Assembly (NCBI RefSeq): GCF_001894885.1 | Contig: NZ_BCXB01000012.1 | Coordinates: 93,345-157,344 of the forward strand | Source of the DNA: Rhodococcus marinonascens NBRC 14363 | GTDB lineage: Bacteria; Actinomycetota; Actinomycetes; Mycobacteriales; Mycobacteriaceae | Length of the DNA: 64,000 nt | Direction of reading: 5' to 3' | In this document: piece after piece, positions 1 to 9,800 of the stretch | How positions within the stretch are numbered: the stretch's first letter is position 1 | Layout: each line of letters starts with the position of its first letter | The notes under the pieces: model-generated | Seen by the model: the letters and a program-made list of their open reading frames with translations, nothing else | Database searches by the model: none | What the model was told of the DNA's origin: nothing | Translations under genes and position numbers: made by a program

Positions 1-41
1 TGTTCCCGATGCCGACCCTTGTGGAGTCTACGTGTGGGGCA

Positions 42-1079
42 CTACCGGCGATCACGGTCCCTACTGGGCTGTACCCGCTTCGGTTCGCCGGGCATCTTGG
101 GGTAATTGGGCGGGTAAGGCGGGTAAGGGAGGTCACCGAGTCTACTCGCGGCGTCCCGATCCGCCATCGCCAGCAGTACGTCGAGCGACTGCACCGCGTC
201 ATCCATGGTCGACATGGGGTCGCCGCGCTTCTCGAGTAACGCCGGCACCGTTGCGATGGTGAAATCGTCCGGGTCGACGTCGACAAGCTCTTCCCAGGTG
301 ACCGGCGTGGACACAGTCGCGATTGGCGTCTTGCGGGCCGAGTACGCGGACGCGATGGTCTTGTCGCGAGCGTTCTGATTGAAATCGAGGAAGATACGCT
401 CGCCGCGCTCCTCCTTCCACCAGTTCGTGGTGGCCCGGTCCCCGCTACGCCGCTCGATCTCGCGGGCCAGCGCGATCCCGGCCCGTCGCACCTCGACGAA
501 GTCCCACCGCTGCTCGATACGCAAGTACACATGCAGGCCGCGGCCGCCTGACGTCTTGGGAAACCCGACGAGACCGAGTTCGTCCAGGAGTGGCCGCAGC
601 ACGTCCAGCGCGACCGCACGGGCGTCGTCGAATCCGGTGCCGGGTTGGGGGTCCAGGTCGATCCGTAATTCGTCGGGATGGCCGACGTCAGGACACCGGA
701 CCGCCCACGGGTGGAACGTGATGTTGCCGAGGTTCGCCGCCCAGACGATGTCCGGGGCGCTTCGCACGCGCAGCACGTCCGCCTTCCTGCCCGAAGGAAA
801 CGCCACCTCGCACGAGTCGACGTGGTCGGGACGCTTCGCCGGAACCCGTTTCTGGTAAATCTCCTCGCCGTCGACACCGTCCGGGAACCGCTGCAGGTGC
901 GTCGGCCGATCGAGCAGGGCGCCGAGCAGCGGTCCCCCGAGTGCGACCGAGCGGTAGTACTCCACCAGGTGCCGTTTCGTGCCACCTCCGGCTCCGAGTT
1001 TCGGGTAGTAGATCTTGTCGGGATTCGACAGGCGCACGGCGACGCCGTCGACGTCGAGTTCTTCTGCAGGGCTTGCCAT
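42..1079 (-). CDS. LigD-type stand-alone DNA primase-polymerase (PolDom / Prim-PolC)
   Basis: Archaeo-eukaryotic-primase-fold polymerase of the LigD polymerase-domain family, 345 residues, without fused nuclease or ligase domains. The metal-binding DxD pair is seen as D141 and D143 (LRIDLDPQPG), followed by the SGGRGLH nucleotide-binding motif near residue 180 and a later acidic LDFNQN stretch near residue 230. The family fills short gaps with a preference for ribonucleotides in end joining and excision repair. The ATG directly abuts the stop codon of the upstream ligase gene, so the two are almost certainly co-transcribed and translationally coupled. In mycobacteria the equivalent pair (Prim-PolC with LigC) is known to act together in base excision repair. 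Family assignment is sure; the exact pathway here is inferred. Confidence 0.95.
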   Translation of the reverse strand: MASPAEELDVDGVAVRLSNPDKIYYPKLGAGGGTKRHLVEYYRSVALGGPLLGALLDRPTHLQRFPDGVDGEEIYQKRVPAKRPDHVDSCEVAFPSGRKADVLRVRSAPDIVWAANLGNITFHPWAVRCPDVGHPDELRIDLDPQPGTGFDDARAVALDVLRPLLDELGLVGFPKTSGGRGLHVYLRIEQRWDFVEVRRAGIALAREIERRSGDRATTNWWKEERGERIFLDFNQNARDKTIASAYSARKTPIATVSTPVTWEELVDVDPDDFTIATVPALLEKRGDPMSTMDDAVQSLDVLLAMADRDAASRLGDLPYPPYPPNYPKMPGEPKRVQPSRDRDRR

Positions 1080-2123
1080 CTAGAAGCCTCCCGTCAGCAC
1101 ATCGTCAAGGTCGTATCGCACCGGAACTTCCAGTTGTTCGAACGTGCATTCGCCGGGTGCCCGGTCCGGACGCCAGCGCAGGAACCGTGCGGCATGCCGG
1201 AAACGCGCACCCTCCATCTGGTCGTACGCCACCTCGACGACGCGTTCCGGTCGCAGTGGCACCCACTGCCGGTCGTTGCCGGAACGCCAACGGGTGGGCG
1301 CGCCCTCAGCGACGACGTCCTCACCGATGCGCAGTTCGTCCAGTTCGGCGAGCAGTTCGATGCGCCGGGCCGAAGTGAAAGCCGATGCGCCGCCGACCAT
1401 CGCCATCTGGTCGCCTTCATAGAGTCCCAGCAACATCGACCCGATACCCGGTTGACTCTTGTGCGGCCGGTATCCGATGACGACGCAGTCTGCGGTACGG
1501 GAGTGTTTCACCTTGACCATTTCCCGCTTGTTCGGCAGGTACGGACCGACGAGTTTCTTCGCCACCACGCCGTCGAGGCCGGCTCCCTCGAACATCTCGA
1601 ACCACTCGGTGGCGGTCGCGCTGGATTCTGTGGCTGCGGTCACGTGGCAGGTGGGTCCACCGCCGATGGTGTCGACCAGTTCTGCACGACGAACCGAGAA
1701 GTCCTCCCGGCTGAAGTCCCGGTCGCCCAGCGCCAGCACATCGAAGGCGATGAACTGGGCCGGGGTCTTCTCCGACAGCATCGTCACCCGACTCTCCGCA
1801 GGATGAATGCGCTCCGACAACGATTCCCAGTCCAGCCGGATGCGGCCGTCGATACTCCGCGGCACGACGAGTTCGCCGTCCACCACGCATCTCTGCGGCA
1901 GTTCGTCCCTCACGGCACGCACCAGTTCGGGAAAGTACCTGGCCAGATCCTTTCCACCCCGCGAACCCAGCACCACCTCGTTGTCGTCACGGAAGACGAG
2001 CGCGCGGAAACCGTCCCACTTCGGCTCGTACGACCACGTGAGCCCGGACTCCGGTTGCGGCGGAACGCACGACGCGGCCTTCGCGAGCATCGGCTGCAAC
2101 GGCGGCATCACGGGAAGATCCAC
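1080..2123 (-). CDS. ligC: ATP-dependent DNA ligase LigC
   Basis: Seals nicks in duplex DNA with ATP. The adenylated lysine is K35 in the motif EPKWDGFRA; other ligase motifs visible are VVDGEL, DGVVAKK and KVKH. At 347 residues it has only the adenylation and OB-fold core, as in mycobacterial LigC, and lacks the polymerase and nuclease parts of LigD. The start is a GTG: the nearest upstream ATG on this strand is in another frame. It is the first gene of a two-gene unit with the downstream polymerase, zero bases apart. About 200 bases separate it from corA. Confidence 0.94.
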   Translation of the reverse strand: MDLPVMPPLQPMLAKAASCVPPQPESGLTWSYEPKWDGFRALVFRDDNEVVLGSRGGKDLARYFPELVRAVRDELPQRCVVDGELVVPRSIDGRIRLDWESLSERIHPAESRVTMLSEKTPAQFIAFDVLALGDRDFSREDFSVRRAELVDTIGGGPTCHVTAATESSATATEWFEMFEGAGLDGVVAKKLVGPYLPNKREMVKVKHSRTADCVVIGYRPHKSQPGIGSMLLGLYEGDQMAMVGGASAFTSARRIELLAELDELRIGEDVVAEGAPTRWRSGNDRQWVPLRPERVVEVAYDQMEGARFRHAARFLRWRPDRAPGECTFEQLEVPVRYDLDDVLTGGF

Positions 2124-2329
2124 CTGTCCATACTGTCACCACGACTGACACCATGATTGGCAAATCGGACGGTGTTGTCATCAATTAGTTCGCTGCGGAG
2201 TTGATCATCGCGGGTCTGGTCGGACGGTTGTGCACATCGGTTGCCGCGCCGTCGGCAGCGGTACTTCTCGTTCGCGCATTGTCCCCACAGCCGACCTGCT
2301 GCGGATTCACACCCCGCAACCGACGCCGG

Positions 2330-3490
2330 TCACAACCAGTTGCGGCGTTTGAAGACCGTGAACAGCGTGCTACAAGTAACCGCCATCAGCGACAGCGCGA
2401 ACGGGTACCCGAAATCCCAATGCAATTCGGGCATATGGTCGAAGTTCATACCGTAGATGGTCCCGATCAGAGTCGGCGCGAAGAGAATCGCCGCGTATGC
2501 CGACACCTTTTTGATCTCTTCGTTCTGCTCGATGCTGGCATGGGTCAGATTGCGGATCTCCTCGTTCTGCTCCTGCGACACCAGGGTGGCGTTGACCTTC
2601 AGGATGTTCCCGAGTAACTGTCGAAAGTTGTCCGCTCGCTCGACCGCAACAGTCGCGTGGTCGGTGACGTCCCGCAGGTACCGTTGCAGCTCGTCATCGG
2701 TGTTGTACTTGTCGAATCCCGCCGATAATCCCTTCAGCATCCCGAGCAGTGGCCTCGTCGCCCTCTGGAATTCGATGACCTCTCGGGTCAGTTCGTAGAT
2801 GCGTCGCGACACTCCGGGCGCTCCGCTGAACACCTCGGTCTCGATCTCATCGATGTCAGTCTGCAGCCCGGACACCACCGGCGCGTACCCGTCGACTACC
2901 GCGTCGAGGATGGCGTAGAGGACGGCCTCTGTCCCGAGACTCAGCAGGTCCGGATTGCTCTCCATTCGCCGGCGGACCGCCGACAGATCGGGTGACTCAC
3001 TGTGCCGGACGGTGAGCACGAAGTTTCGCCCGCAAAAGATGTGCAACTCACCGAATTCGACGCGCTCGGTCTCATCGCAGTACCGCGCTGCCCGCAGGAC
3101 CACGAACAACGTCTCACCGTAACGCTCGAGCTTGGGTCGCTGATGGGCAACGATCGCGTCCTCCACGGCCAGTTCGTGCAGATCGAATTGCTCTGCTGCC
3201 GCATACAACTGGGACTCGTTGGGACGGTACATGCCAATCCACGCCATCGAGGCCGAATCGAGCACACCCCCGAAAGCCTCCGACAGGGTGCTAGTGGTGG
3301 CAATCCTCTTTCCGTCACGGTAGACGGCGCTTTGGACCACTTTCCCATTGGGATGTTGGACCACTTTCGGTTTGGAAGAAGCGGTTTCGGCGGCGCAGTG
3401 CGTGGCCTCGCCACCGGCGACGCTATCGACGTCGGTCAGACCAGTGGAACGGCTGGGCAGAATGGAACGGATCGGACGCAACTGAGGCAT
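2330..3490 (-). CDS. corA: CorA-family magnesium/divalent cation channel
   Basis: Membrane channel for Mg2+ and related divalent cations. The signature YGMNF at the end of the first transmembrane helix is present near the C terminus, followed by a second helix and the basic tail KRRNWL, as in CorA. The long N-terminal cytoplasmic part with a predicted helical stalk (DEIETEVFSG, EQNEEIRN repeats) fits the funnel domain. The ATG at 3490 is chosen; an in-frame GTG lies 48 bases upstream (3538). Neither has a convincing ribosome binding site, so the start is uncertain. No obvious partner gene is next to it. Confidence 0.88.
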   Translation of the reverse strand: MPQLRPIRSILPSRSTGLTDVDSVAGGEATHCAAETASSKPKVVQHPNGKVVQSAVYRDGKRIATTSTLSEAFGGVLDSASMAWIGMYRPNESQLYAAAEQFDLHELAVEDAIVAHQRPKLERYGETLFVVLRAARYCDETERVEFGELHIFCGRNFVLTVRHSESPDLSAVRRRMESNPDLLSLGTEAVLYAILDAVVDGYAPVVSGLQTDIDEIETEVFSGAPGVSRRIYELTREVIEFQRATRPLLGMLKGLSAGFDKYNTDDELQRYLRDVTDHATVAVERADNFRQLLGNILKVNATLVSQEQNEEIRNLTHASIEQNEEIKKVSAYAAILFAPTLIGTIYGMNFDHMPELHWDFGYPFALSLMAVTCSTLFTVFKRRNWL

Positions 3491-3819
3491 GGTGGAGCTT
3501 TCAAGAAAGAGGGCAGAACTATCTGCACCGGGAAACACGGGCTGAGGAACACAAGATGAAACCGCGGCACCTATCGGTGAGACGATTTCAGCTGGTACTG
3601 GGAGGTTGGCTGCTCATTCGAATGCCACACCTCCTCTTTCCCTCGAACTCACTAACCTCGAAAACACTGACCTTGAAGTACCGACCTTCGAACACATTGA
3701 AGGCGATATGCACACTCGCGACGTGGCGCGACTGGCATACCTCCGTACACGGTACCCGCGGTGAGCTGTGGCGACAACCAGCGATCTGGAATAGGCCGGC
3801 CGAGATCGGATGATGGAAG
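3491..3819. other. Intergenic region between NRPS stop and corA start
   Basis: About 330 bases. An 85-codon plus-strand frame exists here but resembles no family I know and has no ribosome binding site. The NRPS runs toward corA on the same strand, so this stretch should hold the NRPS terminator and the corA promoter. I see only a weak CCTTC/GAAGG inverted repeat around 3683-3701 and no strong terminator hairpin. Confidence 0.4.
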
Positions 3820-6800
3820 TCAGCTGCGGTCGGAGACTACGCGGGAGAGCACCGGACCGATGACGGCGAGAGACTGCGGCTCGATCATCTGATTGTGCCC
3901 GCACTCCACCACGTGCTCGGCGATTCGGCCGGTCACGATCGGTCGCCATTCCTCCGCCGATCGCGTTCGAACCATACTGTTTTCGGTGTTCGACCCACTT
4001 TCGGTGTTCGACCCGCTTTCAGCGCTCGATGCAGAAAAGATAAGTAGATCACCATCGAAAACGCGGGGGACGAACCGATGTACCAACCGCCTCGAATTCT
4101 CGTAGCCCGCGTTGATCCGCTCGAGATGAGCAGCCGTCACTCCCGTCTCGGTGCCAAACGACTCGTTCAGTAGCCGGGCGGCACGCTCGTACGTCAGCTC
4201 GCTGTCCGAAATATCGGTATCGAGCCCCAGTCCGAGTAGCAGTTCACGCATTCCGAGCCTGCCGTATATCGGCTCCACCCCGTCTTCCGGATAGCTGTCC
4301 ATGAGGGCGAGCGTCGACACTTCCACTCGAGCTTCTTGGAGTTCGACGGCCATGGCGTGGGCGATGACCCCGCCGAGCGACCACCCGAGCAGATCGTAGG
4401 GTCCTTCGGGCTGAATTGCCCGGATCTCCTCGACATATCGGTGCGCGAGTTCCTCGATCGATTCGGGCAACGGCTCACCACTGATCGCAGGAAGTTGCAG
4501 TCCGAACGCACGGCGATCCTTCGGCAGATACGGCACGAGTCCGGCATACCCCCACGACAGCCCGATCCCCGGATGCACGCAGAACAACGGCCGGCCTCCG
4601 CCCTCGGAACGCAATGGAATCACCACGGCCAAGGCCTCCTCGACACCGCTCTCCGCCGAGGGCAGTGCGAGCCGACGGGCGAGTCCGGACGGCGTCGGGT
4701 CCAGGAAGATCCATTGCAATGGGATCGCCCGATAGAGACGATCCTGCAGGCCGGAAGACACTTTCGTCGCGAGGAGCGAGTTGCCACCCCGCTCGAAGAA
4801 GTTGTCATCGGCGCCCACTCGCTCGAGGCCGAGCACCTCGGTGAACGCGTCGACGATCGCTTCCTCGATCGGGTTCTCCGGTGGCCGGAACGCCGTACCC
4901 GAGAGGAACTCGGGCGCTGGGAGTGCGGCACGATCGAACTTGCCCGCCGGGGTCAGTGGAACCGCATCGAGTTCGACGATCGCCGCCGGCACCATGTGGG
5001 CGGGCAGGCGCTGCCCGGCCATCCGGAGGAGTTCCGCGGAGTTCACACTCGCGCCGCCGACCGGGTGGACGTAGGAGACCAGTAGCGATTCACCCGCGGG
5101 ACCGACTCTGCCGATCGTGACGGCGAACTCGACATCGGCGTGAGCGCGCAGCACCGCGTCGATTTCCCCGGGCTCGATACGAAACCCGCGGATCTTCACT
5201 TGGAAGTCGCTGCGACCCACGTACTCGAGAGTTCCTTCGCGGCGCCACCGCACCACGTCTCCGGTGCGGTACATCCGCTCTCCCGGCGCGCCCCACGGGG
5301 CGGCCACGAACCGCGACGCCGTCAACGCGGGTCGACGGTGATACCCAGCGGCCAGGGCGCGCCCCGACACATACAACTCACCCACCACACCCACCGGAAC
5401 CAGGCGCAGACGGGAATCGAGCACTACCTCCGCCACACCCCGGGTCGGTGCGCCGAGGGTGATCGGCTCGCCCGGTACCAACTCGTCGCTGATGTTCGAC
5501 ATGATCGTGGTCTCGGTCGGTCCGTAGGCGTTGAACATCCGGCGACCGGGAGCCCACCCCGCGACGAGTTCGGGTGGACACGGCTCACCGGCCACAACCA
5601 GCGTCCGCAACGTCTCGAACCCCAGCGGGTTCATCGAGGCCAACGCGGTGGGAGTGACGAACCCGTGGGATACCCGCTCCTCGCTGATCAGCCCGGCCAG
5701 TTCGGCACCGCCGTAGATCGTCGGCGGCGCGATCACCAGCGTCGCGCCCGCGCAGAATGCCATGACGAGTTCGAAGACGGACGCGTCGAAACTCGGCGAC
5801 GCGAAGTGCAGAATCCGGGAGTCGGGTGTCACTGCAAGGCGGTCGCGCTCCTCCGCTGCCAGGTTCGCCACGCCACGGTGCGTGACGACCACTCCTTTCG
5901 GTGTGCCCGTGGATCCGGACGTGTAAATAAGGTATGCGGGATGCGACTCATGCAGCGGCGCAGTCCGATCGAAATCGGTGACCGGCTCGCTGGACTGTTC
6001 CTGAATCCGCCGTTCGTCCTCGGCGTCATCGAGCACGATCCAGTTCACGCTGTCCGGCAGCCGATCTCTATGCGCCAGGGTGGTCACGCCCGACACCACA
6101 CCGGAGTCGGCGAGCATGTGCTCGATCCTTTCGAGCGGATACTCGGGATCGACCGGCAGGAACGCCGCTCCGGCCCGAGCGACGGCCCACACCGACAACA
6201 CCGATTCGGCCGATCGTGAGGCACTCACGGCGACCGACGTGCCCGGCCCGGCCCCGATCTGAATCAGCCTGCGCGCCAGCCGGTTGGAGGCCACGTCCAA
6301 TTCCCGGTACGACATCGACTGCCCCTGATACACCACCGCGCCCGCGTCGGGGTCCCGGTCCGCTGCTGCCGACAGCAGTTCCGGCAGAAGAAGATCCGGC
6401 GCATCGGAGGAACCGCGGACCGGAGCCAGGCCGGCGATCTCGTCGGGTCCGAGGATCTCGATGTCACCCACCCAGAGGTCGGGGTCTGCGGTGACGGTCT
6501 CGAGAATTCGCACGAATCGCTCCGCAAAGCCCTGCACAGTGGCCGCGTCGAACAGGTCGATCGCGTAGTCGATCGCTCCCGCCATTCCGGCGGCGACGCC
6601 ATACGACGCGACCTGATCGGCGAGGATGACCTCGAGATCCACTTTGACCACGTGAAGCGCGGGATCGAGACCCTCGACAGTCAGCCCCGGCAACTGCAGC
6701 GTGGGACGCTCGTTGTTCTGGAATTCCAGCGAGACCTGGAACATCGGTGAGTGCGCAGTCGACCGCACCGGGCCGACGGCGTCCACCACGCGTTCGAAGG

Positions 6801-9800
6801 GAATGTCGGCATGCGCGAAGGCGCCCAAATCGACGTCCCGGATATGCGCCAGGAGTGCGGCGAAAGACGCTCCTGCTTCGACCGTGCTGCGCAGGGCGAG
6901 GGTGCCGACGAACATGCCGACGAGATCGTCGAGCGCGGCGTCACCGCGGCCGGCGATGGGCGTTCCGATCACCACGTCGTCGGTGGCGCCGAGTCGTCCG
7001 AGAAGAACAGCTAGTGCGGCATGCACAACCATGAATTCGGTCGACCCGTGACGGCGCGCCAGCGTCCGGATCCTCCTGTGCAGCCCAGCATCGATCGCGA
7101 ACTGCACGCGGTCTCCGCGGAACGACTGTTGGGCGGGACGGTGCCGGTCCGCCGGTAGTTCCAGGAGTTCGGGAAGCCCCGACAGCGCGGACGTCCAATA
7201 GTCCAGTTGTCGCGAGATCAGCGACTCCGGGGCGTCTTCGCTGCCCAGCAACTGCCGCTGCCACAGCGTGTAGTCCGCGTACTGGACCGGCAGCGGCTGC
7301 CAGTCGGGGGAGCGCCCGTGCACCCGGGATTCGTACGCGATCATCATGTCCCGGACGAGTGGTGCCATCGAGAACCCGTCGGCCGAGATGTGGTGCACGA
7401 CCACGGCGAGTACGTGTGTTGCATCGTCGACAGTGAACAGGGCGACGCGCAGTGGCACCGAGGTTGTGACGTCGAATCCGGCCGACACCAGTCGGGTCAA
7501 CTCTTCCCGCAACCGGTGCTCGTCCACGTCCAGTGTGCGTGCGAGCATCGGTGTCTCGGGCGCCAGCACCTCCTGGACAGGTTCGCGGTCCCAGAGCGGG
7601 AATCGGGTGCGCAGCGACTCGTGCCTGGTCACGACATCGGTAATCGCCGAGGTCAACGCGCCCACATCGAGTTCTCCGGTGAGGCGCACGACCATCGGAA
7701 TGTTGTAGGCAGGCGAACGCGTGTCGAACTGGTTGATAAACCACATGCGCTGCTGCGCATAGGACAACGGGACCCGGTCGGGGCGCTCGCTCGCAATGAG
7801 CGCGGGGCGGCCGGAGGAGCCGGTGCCGGCGTGTTCGATGCGCGCGGAAATCGCCTCGACCGTGGGCGCTTCGAACAGCGACCGTACTCCGATGTCGGTA
7901 CCGAGCGCGGCGCGCAGACGGGCCACCGCCCTGGTCGCGCTCAGGGAGTTGCCGCCGAGGTCGAAGAATCCTGCATCCACGCTGACGCGATCCCGGCCGA
8001 GTACCTCCGCGAAGACCTCGGCGACCGTCTCCTCGACCGGGTTCGCCGGCGCCCGGTATATCGCCGTCGAGACCCCGAATTCAGGCTGTGGCAGGACCTT
8101 ACGATTGAACTTTCCGACCGCGGTGAGCGGGATCTTTTCCAGCACGGAGATCGATGACGGAACCATGTGGGCGGGCAACCGACCAGTGAGACGGCGCGCG
8201 ATCTCGTCCGTCTCGAGGGCACGTCCGGGCGCAGGCACGACGTACGACGCGAGAAGCGTGTCGCCCGCCGCACCGCGGTAGGCGACCGTGACGGCGAATC
8301 GGACGTCCGGATCTGTGGTGAGCTCGGCGTCGATCTCGCCGAGTTCGATCCGGAATCCGCGCACCTTCACCTGAAAATCGCTGCGGCCCAGGTATTCGAT
8401 GGTGTGGTCGGCAGTCCAGCGCACGATGTCACCGGTGCGGTACATTCGCTCACCGGGCTGGGACGGGTTGGCCACGAACCGATCCGCGGTGAGCGCCGCG
8501 CGGCGATGGTAGCCCCGCGCCAGGCCTGCACCGGCAATGTACAACTCCCCGGGTACGCCGACGGGAACCGGCTGCAGCCGCGTATCCAACACCATTTCTT
8601 CGACACCACCGATCGGTCCACCGATGGTGATCCGCTCACCCGCAACCATCGGATTACTGATGTTGGACATCACCGTGGTCTCGGTCGGCCCGTACGCGTT
8701 GTAGAGGCGACGCCCCGGCGCCCACCTGGCCACGAGTTCGGGCGGGCAGGCCTCCCCTCCGACGACGACATCGGTGAAGTCGTCCAGGCCGGTCGGATCG
8801 AGCGATGCGAGCGCCGCGGTGGTGATGAAGGCGTGGGTGACAAGCCGGTCGCCGATCACCTGGGCGAGTTCGTCTCCGCCGAATATTGTGGTCGCCGCGA
8901 TCACCATCGTCGCGCCCGCACCGAACGCCTGCAGGTACTCGAACACGGACCCATCGAAACTGGGCGTCGAGAAGTGCAGCGTGCGCGACCCCGGCCCCGC
9001 GCCGAAGCGGGCGAGTTGTTCACGCGCGAAGTTGTCGAGGCCGCGGTGCGTAACGGTGACGCCCTTCGGCCTGCCGGTAGAACCCGACGTGTAGACGAGG
9101 TAGGCGGCCGTGTCGAGAGTCATCGGTGCAAGGCGGTCGGCGTCACCCACAGGTGCCGCCGACTGGGCCGCGCACTCGTCGGCGAACGCCGCTTCGTCGA
9201 GAACCAGCCAGACGGTGCTCTCGGGTAGCCGATCGCGGTGCCGGGCAGTTGTCAGGCCGAGAGTGCATCCCGAATCGGTGAGCATGTCCAGGATGCGCTC
9301 ATCGGGGTAGTTCGGGTCGACGGGCACGAACACGGCCCCCGTCTTGGCGACCGCCCAGACGCATACGACCGACTCGATTGAGCGGGCAATACCCACGGCC
9401 ACAGAGGTTTCCGGTCCCGCGCCGAACTCGATCAGCCTGCGTGCCAGCCGGTTCGAGCGATCATCGAGTTCCTGGTACGACATCTCCTCGTCTACGGACG
9501 ACAGCGCGAGCGCATCCGGGTCAATCGCGGCGGCGTCCGTGAAGATCTGCGGGAGCGTACGGATCGAGCGGGCTTCACCACCCCGTACGGGTAGCAGATC
9601 ACTGCGTTCCCGGTCGGTGAGCAGCGACAAGTCGGCCAACTTCGTGTCGGGGCCGGTGCAGGCGTAGAGCACCCGCACCACCCGCCGCGCGATGCTTTCG
9701 ATCGCAGACTGGTCGAACAGATCAGGCACGTACTCGAACTTCAGGTGCAGACTCGTGTCGGCCGACGCGACGAGGCTCAGCGGGTAGTGGGCTGCGTCAC

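Noticed and set aside
678..2156. Long plus-strand open frame of 492 codons
   Set aside because: It runs antisense to ligC and the polymerase gene, whose motifs are clear; its translation is Arg/Pro/His-rich with no family resemblance. GC-rich shadow frame.
3556..3813. 85-codon plus-strand frame in the corA-NRPS gap
   Set aside because: No ribosome binding site, no family resemblance and no supporting context; left as intergenic.
5140..6219. Many plus-strand frames of 200-400 codons inside the NRPS
   Set aside because: They are antisense to conserved C, A, T, E and TE domains and recur at equivalent positions in each module, as expected for shadows of repeated coding DNA.
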